Below are positions 8,208 through 17,389 of a stretch of 55,267 bases of DNA, piece after piece. The notes beneath the pieces are model-generated. The model did no database searches. It was given only the letters and a program-made list of their open reading frames with translations, and had not been told where the DNA came from. A program made the position numbers and the translations under genes. The stretch comes from an uncultured Gammaproteobacteria bacterium. GTDB taxonomy: Bacteria; Pseudomonadota; Gammaproteobacteria; Pseudomonadales; Ketobacteraceae. Within the stretch, counting starts at the first letter, position 1. The number at the start of each line of letters is the position of its first letter. The DNA is taken from assembly GCA_913063125.1 (NCBI GenBank), contig CAJXZM010000016.1, positions 1 to 55,267 of the forward strand, written 5' to 3'.

Positions 8208-11200
8208 TCAAAATGGCTCAGCTATATCCACAACATCTAATGACCAACAATAATGACGATTTATTAATGGAAAATACAACATCATTGCAAGTCCCTTAGT
8301 AAGTGCTCTTTTTGATGTCGATAGCTTATTCAGTAATTCCGCGTAATTTTCCAACTGACTGCGATACAAAGCAACTTGCTCAGCGATAAATTTGTCAGGC
8401 TTATCACTATTGGCAATAGTTACGTTACTTTTGCTATTTTCTATATCCGAAAATTTATAATCCACCACCCAGCAAATTCCATTTTCATCGATAAAGGTAC
8501 GATCAATAACGTAATGTTCTCCCTGTCCCTGATCATCACCACGACTTACTGCATACTCTGCATAGGATTCAATACCCTGTTGAAAGAGCCAAGCGACCTT
8601 CTTTGGGTTATCAATCAAATGCTGAACAGAGCGTTGAATAATACTAATAGCCTCATCCATCCGGTCAGGTCGCACGTGCAATTTAGCCAAAGACGCTCGC
8701 CAGAATGGTTGTAATCGTTCGAGGTCACTTTTCTTTAGGCTAAAATTACCACCAATGAAGAACTGTTGGTATAGTCTATGAGCATAGGTTCCAACATTAG
8801 CGTAGAAACTGTCGCTAGTGTCTACATCAGTCGCGTCACTAACAATTTCAAGGCCACCGTTCTCGTCATTACTCTCATCAACACCCTTCTCAATACGGGA
8901 AACGTCTCGCGCTTTACCTGAAGCATTGGATACGCTGAATTCGCCCAACATTGATTGTTGATATTCGAATAACTGTTCATTTGCACTATCGGTTAAAATA
9001 CAAAATGCTTTATTTGTTTCTCTTTGAACTAACTCAGGATCAACTACCGTTACGTTGTCAAGCAGGTTATTAGCCTCTAACCCAGCCCATAGTGTTCCCA
9101 GTATTGTGCCATTGGTTGGTACCTTAATTTGGTCATCCTTATCCGATCCGAGCGTACCCGTAATATAAAGATGTTGCTTTGCTCTAGTACATGCAACATA
9201 CGTTAGTCTGGATAATTCATTTTTTAATTTGACGGAATGAGCCCGCCATAAAAACTCATAAACCGCATCACCGTGGACATCCCCTCCTCGCTCTGGCAAT
9301 GCGGCCAAAAACAAAGATTGTTCCCCTGTTGCTGGGGACAGGTGGTTATCAACAATCAATAGTGGGCGATCATCACCTCGACCTCTTTTTGCACCGTAGG
9401 GCAAAAAGACATAATCAAACTCCAGTCCCTTTGACTTATGCATTGACATTATTTGCACAGCATCAGGTTCAGAGCTTCCTGGAGACGAGAACAAGGTCAT
9501 TGCCTTGTCTTCTAACATATTAATATTGGCAAGGTCCGCCGAATTTTCAAAAGCTTCCAATAAGGCAAAATATTTCTGTGCATCTTCTTTTTCGAAGACT
9601 GTTTTTTTAACGTCACCATAAATACCGTCTTCTTGTTCATTACTGCCTGTATCTTTTCTCGTCTCGTTATAAAAACAACTGCCACCCAAATTCGTCCATA
9701 ATGACTCAACAGCATCTCGTACATTAAACTGCTTTCTCTGCCGGTAATAGAAACCAAACAATGTAACAACACGCTGGATTTTTAACATTTCTTGAGAAGG
9801 TATTTCATCAACGCCAATTTCTGCCAACGTATCATCTTCAGCGTTTACTACCTGTACCAAATTATCCCATAAAGGGCGATACGTATTGATACCATGAAGT
9901 TTTTCTAGCGTTGATAAAGATAATCCAACACAAGCACCACGTAACACTGAATACCAAGCAATTCTATCTGAAGGTCGCAGTAGTGCCTTTGTGATACCCA
10001 ATAACTGTTGAATAATTGCACTTTCTTGTAGCGTGTCAATATCAACAGCACGTATAGGTATACCCCTTAGTCCAAGCGCCTTAATTATCGGTCGAGCATG
10101 AGATTTGGAGCGCACTAATACAGCGTAACTTTTCCCCGTTTGTCGGCCTCTTAGCGCCAATACGGTTTCAGCAATAAATTCTGATTCATTATCTGTATAT
10201 TGAAGCTCATCAATTTTTTCACCCTCTAATGAAACATCTAAGTATGACTGTCTGAATATTTTTGTTGTTACCCCGGCGCCATCCCCACCATTTTTTGCCG
10301 CTACAGATGGGCTATAGGAGACCGCACCCTTGTGTCCATCATGTTGTTCCGGAAAAGCTGCGCCAAACACATTATTGACCCAGTTAATAACTTTTACATC
10401 AGACCGAAAATTAGTTTGTAATGCAATCGGGGTTAACACTACGTCGGCTAGACGCCCTTCATGCCACACCCCAAGAAATAGTGCTATATCAGCTTTTCGA
10501 AACGAATAAATCCCCTGCATTGGGTCTCCTACCAAAAATAAGGTACGCCCATCTCCCTGTTGCCAACCTGATGTTAATTTCTCTAATAGTTGAATTTGTA
10601 ACACCGAGGTATCTTGAAATTCATCTACCAAGATATGAGAAATTCGGTGATCGTATTTCAACGTCAAATCAGTCGGTTCATCTGAAGAGCCTAATGCACG
10701 TAACGCAGCCATGGAGATTTCAGTAAAATCAACGTTGCCAGTCTCTTGCCAAAGTAAATTCAAATAACCCACAGCCACAGGCATCAATTCCAACAAGTCG
10801 ACAAGCAATGCCCATTGATCTTCAGAATAGCCATCAAAGGGGAGCATTTTTATATCGAACAGTTGCTCGTTAAAACCAGGGCATTCAGCTTCTAAAGTGC
10901 CAATTAACGTTGTCAAATCGGTTTTACGTTGCTTGCGTAACTTTTTTTCCTCTGGATCTTTTGAAGAGGTGGGCGCTGGAAAGCCTAACTTCGCATCAAC
11001 ACGCTTTCGATAGCTTGGCTTTCCTTTGGTTAACAACAGCTCTGCAAACACTGTCCATGCTTGAGGTGTATCGATAAATGACGCATCATTCTCTACTGCC
11101 AATGCTGCGTTTAACGGAGATTCTTTTTTATCCAAAGCCAAATTATGAGCAGCATACAATGCTAGAGACATTAGCTGTTGTTTTATCGATTCTGGCAAGT

Positions 11201-11903
11201 ATTGGTTTAATGCGCTAATTTGAGACTCTACAACATCCCGCAAGGTATTTTCTAAAAGGGATTTCAGATCCCCATCGTGTTGGCGAGCGGTAACCAAATT
11301 CTCTAACCAGTGATCTCTTTTATCTAACATTTGCACAATGAGATTGACGGCTAATCTGTAGTTATTATCCAAATGCGTTAGTAGGCTTTGTAACGCATCA
11401 TCATAAAAATCGCCTTCGCCCAAACTATTAATAAGTTGCTTGGCAGCCTTCTCGTATATTGCAGAGGCATCGTCCTCAATTGACGGCATTGCCCCCATAC
11501 TACTTTCAAAAGGCATTTGTTTAACGAGCGAGCTACAAAAACCATCAATTGTTTGGACTTTTAATCGATTGGGGTGGCGTAATAAATTCCATCCCATTAA
11601 TTTATCACGTTCTATCACTGCCTGGCACAGGTGCCAGGTTTGTGCTTCATAATCATTATCAGGGCATGCCCGCCCATTTGCATCTAGCAGTGATTCAAGA
11701 ACACGTTGGCGCATTTCTCCAGCAGCTTTTTTTGTAAACGTTATTGCGACAACTTCCTCAGGTTTTTCAACCAAAGCAAGCAGCCCAAGTATTCTTTGCG
11801 TTAATACACCGGTTTTACCCGATCCTGCAGGAGCCTGTACAATGTAACTGTTGCGGCAATCCAGGGCATCCAGGCGTTGTTGTGCGTCAACTAAAATAGA
11901 CAT
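8208..11903 (-). CDS. addA: AddA/RecB-like UvrD-type helicase-nuclease
   Basis: This 1231-residue protein has a superfamily 1A helicase N-terminus with Walker A APAGSGKT (GSGKT at residues 27-31), Walker B/motif II DEFQDTS starting at Asp427, motif VGDPMQGIYSFRKAD, and the late motif MSMHKSKGLEFDYVFLP. The C-terminus carries a RecB-family PD-(D/E)xK nuclease with VVDYKFSD (Asp1148, Lys1150). It should act with the upstream partner as an AddAB-like complex that resects double-strand breaks for RecA loading. The ATG is preceded by aggag that overlaps the end of the partner gene; the two ORFs are 4 bases apart, which implies translational coupling. The symbol is given by architecture; many proteobacterial members are annotated only as UvrD-helicase domain proteins. 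Confidence 0.85.
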   Translation of the reverse strand: MSILVDAQQRLDALDCRNSYIVQAPAGSGKTGVLTQRILGLLALVEKPEEVVAITFTKKAAGEMRQRVLESLLDANGRACPDNDYEAQTWHLCQAVIERDKLMGWNLLRHPNRLKVQTIDGFCSSLVKQMPFESSMGAMPSIEDDASAIYEKAAKQLINSLGEGDFYDDALQSLLTHLDNNYRLAVNLIVQMLDKRDHWLENLVTARQHDGDLKSLLENTLRDVVESQISALNQYLPESIKQQLMSLALYAAHNLALDKKESPLNAALAVENDASFIDTPQAWTVFAELLLTKGKPSYRKRVDAKLGFPAPTSSKDPEEKKLRKQRKTDLTTLIGTLEAECPGFNEQLFDIKMLPFDGYSEDQWALLVDLLELMPVAVGYLNLLWQETGNVDFTEISMAALRALGSSDEPTDLTLKYDHRISHILVDEFQDTSVLQIQLLEKLTSGWQQGDGRTLFLVGDPMQGIYSFRKADIALFLGVWHEGRLADVVLTPIALQTNFRSDVKVINWVNNVFGAAFPEQHDGHKGAVSYSPSVAAKNGGDGAGVTTKIFRQSYLDVSLEGEKIDELQYTDNESEFIAETVLALRGRQTGKSYAVLVRSKSHARPIIKALGLRGIPIRAVDIDTLQESAIIQQLLGITKALLRPSDRIAWYSVLRGACVGLSLSTLEKLHGINTYRPLWDNLVQVVNAEDDTLAEIGVDEIPSQEMLKIQRVVTLFGFYYRQRKQFNVRDAVESLWTNLGGSCFYNETRKDTGSNEQEDGIYGDVKKTVFEKEDAQKYFALLEAFENSADLANINMLEDKAMTLFSSPGSSEPDAVQIMSMHKSKGLEFDYVFLPYGAKRGRGDDRPLLIVDNHLSPATGEQSLFLAALPERGGDVHGDAVYEFLWRAHSVKLKNELSRLTYVACTRAKQHLYITGTLGSDKDDQIKVPTNGTILGTLWAGLEANNLLDNVTVVDPELVQRETNKAFCILTDSANEQLFEYQQSMLGEFSVSNASGKARDVSRIEKGVDESNDENGGLEIVSDATDVDTSDSFYANVGTYAHRLYQQFFIGGNFSLKKSDLERLQPFWRASLAKLHVRPDRMDEAISIIQRSVQHLIDNPKKVAWLFQQGIESYAEYAVSRGDDQGQGEHYVIDRTFIDENGICWVVDYKFSDIENSKSNVTIANSDKPDKFIAEQVALYRSQLENYAELLNKLSTSKRALTKGLAMMLYFPLINRHYCWSLDVVDIAEPF

Positions 11904-11907
11904 AACC

Positions 11908-14652
11908 TTATAGCTCCTTGCGACGACAAAACGTTGTTAATTCACAGTAATCACAACTGGATTTGTTTTTTGGATCTACGACGGCAACTCCGGCGCTAAA
12001 ATCATCAGCCAACGCTGTTATTACACGATCCCAATTATCTACGTGTGCAGGCCAATCTTCAATTTTCCCAATTGAGGTAGTACTACGCCCTTCAATCAAA
12101 GAAACCGCCTCATCCATTTCACCTTTAATCCCTGAGCCCCCTTGCTTTACCACAGCAAACACAACGCCATCGACATCTTCACGGTGCTTAATTGCATACA
12201 GTGGTAATTGAGGGTCATCAGGCCGATCACCTTTCCAGGCAGAGCGAGACTTCTGTCCAGTTTTATAATCAACAATTACCGTGTGCTGACCATCCACCAA
12301 ATCGATACGATCAGCTTTAACCGTCACTTCTACGTTATTTACCGTTAACGTTTCCGACTGCTCCAAACTTGAAATTATGAACCGTGTGCGTTTTGCTTCA
12401 ACATTCACCAGCCAATACAATACCAATTTTTCGAGACGCTTTTTTTCCAAAACTAAAAAAGCTTCATTTAGCCCTGGGGTTTGTTCACAAAACCGCTCTA
12501 CCGCAACATTAACATTACTGGATATTTGAGTTTGCAGTACATCAGGTTGATTAAGTAAGGCATGTAATTGTTCTGATGATTCACAATCCCGCCAAAAACC
12601 TTCTAAACAAAGATGTAACAATTCACCCCTTTCTGCAGGAGACAACCCATCCTCCACTTCTTCAACCGTTTTTGCACCCAATCGATACACTGCAAATGCT
12701 TTAAAAGGACAAACCGCCTGCGCTTTTATTATCGATGCCCCACCTTTCACTTTGGACCCTTCCGGTAAAGCTTGGCCCTTATTATCAAACAATTCAGTTA
12801 CAGGGTCATTTATTGTTAACCAGGGGCCACCAAGTATTGGGAGAACGTCATCATTCCCAGTTTTCAAGCATTGCTCATGTTGCCTCTCATCAACAGGATA
12901 CACGGTTAATAGCGGGCTGATATTAAATTCATTATCGCCTTCAAGTTGATGCCAACTAAATATCGTAGATGACGTCGTTTTTGTGAAAGCCGATAGTATA
13001 AACGATGCGTATGCTAACTCTTTTTCAGCTGACGCATTAGGCATCCCTTTGGATCGCTGTAAATGCTGACAAATAAATGGATTCGGTGCAGGGCTTGCAG
13101 GCCAATGTTGATCATCAGACGACATCACCCATATGCCATCAAAATGCAACCCTGATGCCTCCAATATACCGAGCACTTGCATTGAGGCTTGTTCCGTTTT
13201 GATCTGAAACATCGCCTCATTAAGTGCCTGCTTTAAGTGACGAATCACATGAGAAAATGGAACCTCACCAACGACCTCGTCAAACAACGCTAACATTCGA
13301 AGCTGCTCAAAGAACTTTTCTTTTAGCTGATAGTCTTGACTGGATAGAGATCGACGGCCCGACCAACCCAATGACTGCAATATCTCAGGAATAATCGCTG
13401 CCCATTCAGAAAACCTTTTATTGCCCGCTACATTGGTTTTCCTCGCTATCTGCAGAGCGCTCATTAAAGGGTCATTTTCATCTCCTTCTACACCTCGACC
13501 GCTCCGCACTAATAGTGTTCGATAACGCTCCTCAACAACACTAACTGATAGTTTTTCCGACTTTGCTTCCACAAGCTTGTCAGCGAACAAAGAGCAGCTG
13601 GAAAATCGCTGTGCGCTAACCTCCCAATAGGGGCTACGTAATAGAGTCCCCCATTCATCACGCAAAATCGGTTTAGCTAGCATGTTCAACAATAACAATG
13701 CATCCGCCACAATACCAAAAGACCCTAAAGGGCTACCCGCAGATACGTTTATTTCATCCCGCCAAGTATTCAACCCTGGATGTGAGTAGCTTTCTGGTTG
13801 CACAAGCTGCTTACAAACTCTTTCTATTTGGGCTCTATCATCTGCGATATCTGGCGCCACAACACAGAAGGATTCGCCAGGGTTCGCACGACTAGCACCT
13901 ACCAACCATTGTAAAGCTGCTTCAATTTCAGCATCTTTGTCAGTGTAAGCCCTAGATTTGCTTACGTTGTCGGTTTTGCCAAAATCAAGATATACAGATT
14001 TTCCGTTTTCTTGCTCGGCAAATGCATCAACGACTGCGCTTACCGCAGGCTCAAGCTCATCAAATCCATAAAAATATAGGGTGCCTTTTGCCTTAAGTAT
14101 ACCTTGATCAATACAGGCTCTAATAACGGATAAGCTTTCAACTTGAGAAATCCACCCATTTTGTTGACAAGTCTGCTTAAAGTCCTCAAGCCAACCGAGG
14201 AATAGGTGGGTATTATCATTAACATCCCAGCGCGTTAAATCATCAGTTTCGTCCCATCGATTTAACATACTCCACGCTTGCTGGGCTTGCTTTGCCGCAC
14301 CATCAGGCTTTATCCAATCTTTGCCCTGTCGTTTAATCACTTGCTCCCACACTGCCTTTTCTTGTGAAGAAGACAACACCAATGATGACAACATCCCAGC
14401 AACGGGCAAATCAACCCATTGCATATTTGCAGCTAAGTTATCCCTTGCCTCATCAAACAGATTATCTAACCAGGTCGACAAAGGAATGATATTGATGGAT
14501 TGCCACGCCTCACCAGTAGCATGCTTTTGAGTGTTAAGATGGTCCAACTGTCGATTTAGCCAAGCGGAAATTCGTCTATTCGGGGTAATTACCACGTCAG
14601 TGGCTAATATATGAGCAAATTCAGGTGAAATCTGAAGTAAATCGTAAGTCAT
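11908..14652 (-). CDS. addB: AddB-like PD-(D/E)xK nuclease, partner of the AddA-like helicase
   Basis: Read from the ATG at 14652 this protein has 914 residues; an in-frame GTG at 14739 would add 29 residues that do not look family-like. It has a degenerate helicase-like N-terminal half (DVVITPNRRISAWL near the start) and a C-terminal RecB-type nuclease with VKADRIDLVDG and VIVDYKTGQKS (Asp about 795). The four cysteines expected for an Fe-S staple are present: one in AVCPFKAF and three in the C-terminal CDYCELTTFC. AddB-type subunits scan for the recombination hotspot and cut the other strand. No strong ribosome-binding site is seen at either start. It is the first gene of the pair and diverges from the DAHP synthase gene across about 150 bases. 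Confidence 0.82.
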   Translation of the reverse strand: MTYDLLQISPEFAHILATDVVITPNRRISAWLNRQLDHLNTQKHATGEAWQSINIIPLSTWLDNLFDEARDNLAANMQWVDLPVAGMLSSLVLSSSQEKAVWEQVIKRQGKDWIKPDGAAKQAQQAWSMLNRWDETDDLTRWDVNDNTHLFLGWLEDFKQTCQQNGWISQVESLSVIRACIDQGILKAKGTLYFYGFDELEPAVSAVVDAFAEQENGKSVYLDFGKTDNVSKSRAYTDKDAEIEAALQWLVGASRANPGESFCVVAPDIADDRAQIERVCKQLVQPESYSHPGLNTWRDEINVSAGSPLGSFGIVADALLLLNMLAKPILRDEWGTLLRSPYWEVSAQRFSSCSLFADKLVEAKSEKLSVSVVEERYRTLLVRSGRGVEGDENDPLMSALQIARKTNVAGNKRFSEWAAIIPEILQSLGWSGRRSLSSQDYQLKEKFFEQLRMLALFDEVVGEVPFSHVIRHLKQALNEAMFQIKTEQASMQVLGILEASGLHFDGIWVMSSDDQHWPASPAPNPFICQHLQRSKGMPNASAEKELAYASFILSAFTKTTSSTIFSWHQLEGDNEFNISPLLTVYPVDERQHEQCLKTGNDDVLPILGGPWLTINDPVTELFDNKGQALPEGSKVKGGASIIKAQAVCPFKAFAVYRLGAKTVEEVEDGLSPAERGELLHLCLEGFWRDCESSEQLHALLNQPDVLQTQISSNVNVAVERFCEQTPGLNEAFLVLEKKRLEKLVLYWLVNVEAKRTRFIISSLEQSETLTVNNVEVTVKADRIDLVDGQHTVIVDYKTGQKSRSAWKGDRPDDPQLPLYAIKHREDVDGVVFAVVKQGGSGIKGEMDEAVSLIEGRSTTSIGKIEDWPAHVDNWDRVITALADDFSAGVAVVDPKNKSSCDYCELTTFCRRKEL

Positions 14653-14801
14653 TAGGTTATCAATTAGGTATCGGCTAAGGTGATTATCATAGGGTGAGAA
14701 TTGATATGCACTGTATCGTAAATTTCGGTTAGAATGCACATGTTACCCAAAATTTATTAAACACTGGGCCAAAACTGCCCCGGTTAAAGGATCTATTAGC
14801 A

Positions 14802-15872
14802 ATGTCCGAAAGCAACATCGATAATTTACACGTCAAATCACAAGAAGTACTGATTACCCCTGATCAACTAAAAGCAAAAGTCCCTATGTCTGATGCAGCC
14901 AAAGCGTCTGTTTTAGCTGGCCGTCAGGCTGTAATGGACATTCTGGATGGCAAGGATCACCGGCTATTTTTAGTAATAGGCCCCTGCTCTATCCATGATG
15001 TTGATGCTGCGAAAGACTATGCAAAACGTCTTAAAGCACTTTCAGACGAGGTCCAAGACTCTTTGCTACTGGTTATGCGGGTTTATTTTGAAAAACCACG
15101 TACTACTGTTGGTTGGAAAGGATTAATAAACGATCCTCACTTGAATGACACCTTTGAAGTAGAAGAAGGCCTTCATATTGCTAGAAAGCTATTGATTGAT
15201 TTAGCAGAAGAAGGTCTACCGCTATCAACCGAAGCTCTCGATCCAATCTCACCTCAGTATTTACAAGATGCGATTAGTTGGTCTGCGATTGGCGCTAGAA
15301 CCACCGAATCACAAACTCACCGCGAAATGGCCAGTGGCTTATCAAATGCTATCGGCTTTAAGAACGGCACCGACGGTGGGTTGACTGTTGCAACCAATGC
15401 CTTACAGTCAGTGTCCAGCCCCCACAGCTTTTTAGGCATCAATCAGGAAGGCCAAGTATCCGTCATTAATACGGAAGGCAACCCTTATGGTCATATCGTG
15501 CTTCGTGGCGGCAATAGCAAACCTAACTACGATTCTGTTAACGTTGCCATTGCGGAACAGGCCCTGACAAAAGCGGGTGTTAATACAAATATCATGGTTG
15601 ATTGCAGTCACGCAAATTCGAACAAAGATGCTGCATTGCAGCCACTTGTTATGGAGAACGTTAGCAATCAAATCGTAGACGGTAACAAGACTATCATTGG
15701 GCTTATGGTTGAAAGCAACATTAACTGGGGCAACCAGAAACTCAAGTCAAATCTTGCAGAAATGGAATACGGCGTATCTGTTACTGATGCATGTATCGAT
15801 TGGGAAACCACCGAAAAGTCCGTAAGAGCCATGCGAGAAAAGCTTAAAGATATATTGCCAGCTCGTCGTTAA
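14802..15872 (+). CDS. aroF: 3-deoxy-7-phosphoheptulonate (DAHP) synthase, AroF-like class I
   Basis: This 356-residue enzyme condenses phosphoenolpyruvate and erythrose 4-phosphate, the first step of the shikimate pathway. Class I AroFGH motifs are clear: VIGPCSIHD, MRVYFEKPRTTVGWKGL, GARTTESQ, GFKNGTDG and MVDCSHANSNKD. The N-terminal piece EVLITPDQLKAKVPMS and LPLSTEALDP resemble E. coli AroF (tyrosine-sensitive) more than AroG or AroH, but the feedback amino acid is an inference. The start is supported by aaagga about 10 bases upstream. It is a single-gene unit ending at a bidirectional terminator. Confidence 0.95.
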   Translation: MSESNIDNLHVKSQEVLITPDQLKAKVPMSDAAKASVLAGRQAVMDILDGKDHRLFLVIGPCSIHDVDAAKDYAKRLKALSDEVQDSLLLVMRVYFEKPRTTVGWKGLINDPHLNDTFEVEEGLHIARKLLIDLAEEGLPLSTEALDPISPQYLQDAISWSAIGARTTESQTHREMASGLSNAIGFKNGTDGGLTVATNALQSVSSPHSFLGINQEGQVSVINTEGNPYGHIVLRGGNSKPNYDSVNVAIAEQALTKAGVNTNIMVDCSHANSNKDAALQPLVMENVSNQIVDGNKTIIGLMVESNINWGNQKLKSNLAEMEYGVSVTDACIDWETTEKSVRAMREKLKDILPARR

Positions 15873-15890
15873 TAACCTTTCCGTTATATT

Positions 15891-15934
15891 AAAATCAAGA
15901 GCTGCGAGGAATAAACCTCCCAGCCCTTGATTTT
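15891..15934. terminator. Bidirectional terminator between aroF and the TRL lipoprotein gene
   Basis: Arms of 14 bases at 15891-15904 and 15921-15934 (aaaatcaagagctg against its complement with one a/g difference), with a further gagg/cctc pairing inside. An A tract on the left and a T tract on the right let it serve both the plus-strand aroF and the minus-strand gene ending at 15949. Confidence 0.7.
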
Positions 15935-15948
15935 ATTTAATCCAAACG

Positions 15949-16296
15949 TTACTCACCGTACACAATGGTCGTTGTTTGTAAAAACAACCCTGAAAGTACC
16001 GACGTATTTCTATAATCAACATGGTGAACAGTGGTAATACCACCATCAATCATTGCAGCGGTTACCGATGAATTACCAAAGCCAAATAAGCCAAGGAATG
16101 CAGCTGCGGATGCTTCCCCAACTTTACTTGGATTAATAGTTGAATCTGTATTAAGTGACAGTGCCTGTGATGTAGCTGTTGTGCTTGAGATCAACATGCC
16201 TGAAGGTGTCGCACCACCGGGATAAAGATTAGTGGCACAACCACTCACGGTTAAAATTGCAATAACAAACAAAGCACTTATTAACTTACGATACAT
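15949..16296 (-). CDS. TRL-family lipoprotein
   Basis: From the ATG at 16296, which follows an aggga ribosome-binding site at proper spacing, the protein has 115 residues. It begins with a lipoprotein signal (MYRKLISALFVIAILTVSGC, lipobox VSGC) and contains ATNLYPGG, SKVGEASAAAFLGLFGFGNSS and DGGITTVHHVDY, typical of the TRL (tRNA-associated locus) lipoprotein family. These are small envelope lipoproteins of unknown role. No tRNA gene is visible nearby. The longer ORF reaching 16368 would bury the signal peptide, so the shorter start is preferred. Confidence 0.75.
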   Translation of the reverse strand: MYRKLISALFVIAILTVSGCATNLYPGGATPSGMLISSTTATSQALSLNTDSTINPSKVGEASAAAFLGLFGFGNSSVTAAMIDGGITTVHHVDYRNTSVLSGLFLQTTTIVYGE

Positions 16297-16729
16297 ATTT
16301 TTATTCCCTGTTAAAATTACATTAAGCTTCCATTTATCCAATCGCCAAATAAACAGCTCGCACACCATATATATTTTTAGATAAAAAATCCAAATAAATT
16401 AGCGCCCCTAAACGAATCACCTCATTTAACCAACCTATCAGCGCAGGCTTTTAATACGTATTGTCGTTTATACATTGATGCTTTGTGCCTATATTTCGCG
16501 ATCACTAAAATGCAACCTTATAATTTATTTGCAGGATTAGCGCATCCATATCCGCTGCAGCTGAATCACCTTCTTGCTGATAAGATTCCACGCGAAGTGA
16601 AACCTCTTTGTTTTCTTATGGGAACCTTAAAAATTGAAACACTCCATAAGAAATCACCCATCGGCTTCGTTACTTCGTTGTGATAGTCTAAAATCAATGT
16701 AAAACAGGCGTGTAAAACACGAGTAGCCA
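16297..16729. other. 433-base intergenic region upstream of the two-component operon
   Basis: AT-rich sequence between the TRL lipoprotein start and the response-regulator start. A 66-codon frame exists at 16483-16683 but its product has no family look and no ribosome-binding site, so it is not called. Near the right end tgtaaaaca occurs twice (16699-16707 and 16711-16719, 12 bases apart), a possible binding site for the OmpR-type regulator encoded just downstream. Promoters for both flanking genes should be here, but no clear -35/-10 pair stands out. Confidence 0.45.
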
Positions 16730-17389
16730 ATGAGAATACTGCTAGTAGAAGATGACGAATTGCTTGGTGGAGGTATCTGTAAAGCCCTTCAAAAAGAGGC
16801 TTATACCGTAGAATGGCTTACCGATGGAAAGCTAGCCCTCAGTGCAGCGCTTAACGAAGAATTCGATTTGGTTATATTAGACCTAGGCCTCCCCTCCATG
16901 GATGGTGTTGAGGTGTTAACCGCTTTACGCAGAGAAAAATGTGCCGTTCCAACCTTGGTATTAACAGCCAGAGACACAGTGCAAGACAAAGTCGCTGGAC
17001 TCGATGCTGGAGCAGATGATTATCTTGTAAAACCCTTCGAATTAATGGAGTTAAAAGCAAGAATACGCGCCCTAAGTCGACGTTCATTAGGCCAAAATAC
17101 AAGCGTCATCGAACAGGGTCGAATTAAACTAGACACCTCATCCATGGAAGTATGGCTTGATGGCGACTTAGTTGTATTAAGCCGGCGTGAGTATGCTCTG
17201 ATTCTAGAGTTTGTGAACCACCCTGGTCGCATACTCACTCGCCAACATCTCGAAGATATCATTTATGGGTGGGAAGGTGACATTTCTAGTAATGCCATTG
17301 AGGTGCATATTCACAATCTTCGAAAAAAACTTGATTCTCGCTTGATTGCAACCATTCGTGGAATTGGTTACCGCCTAAATGAAAACTAA
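16730..17389 (+). CDS. OmpR/PhoB-family response regulator (QseB/PmrA-like)
   Basis: This 219-residue cytoplasmic DNA-binding regulator has a receiver domain (residues 1-115) with acidic pocket Asp8/Asp9, phosphoacceptor Asp51 in VILDLGLPSMDG, Thr79 and Lys101 in LVKPF. The C-terminal winged helix ends in SNAIEVHIHNLRKKL and IATIRGIGYRLNEN. The length and the GADDYLVKPFELMELKARIRAL segment suit the QseB/PmrA subgroup. Its last codons overlap the sensor kinase gene by 11 bases, so the two form one operon. The target genes and signal are unknown; a direct repeat at 16699-16719 may be its own operator. Confidence 0.92.
   Translation: MRILLVEDDELLGGGICKALQKEAYTVEWLTDGKLALSAALNEEFDLVILDLGLPSMDGVEVLTALRREKCAVPTLVLTARDTVQDKVAGLDAGADDYLVKPFELMELKARIRALSRRSLGQNTSVIEQGRIKLDTSSMEVWLDGDLVVLSRREYALILEFVNHPGRILTRQHLEDIIYGWEGDISSNAIEVHIHNLRKKLDSRLIATIRGIGYRLNEN

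Noticed and set aside
16483-16683. 66-codon frame upstream of the response regulator
   Set aside because: No ribosome-binding site, no family resemblance, and the region looks like promoter sequence.
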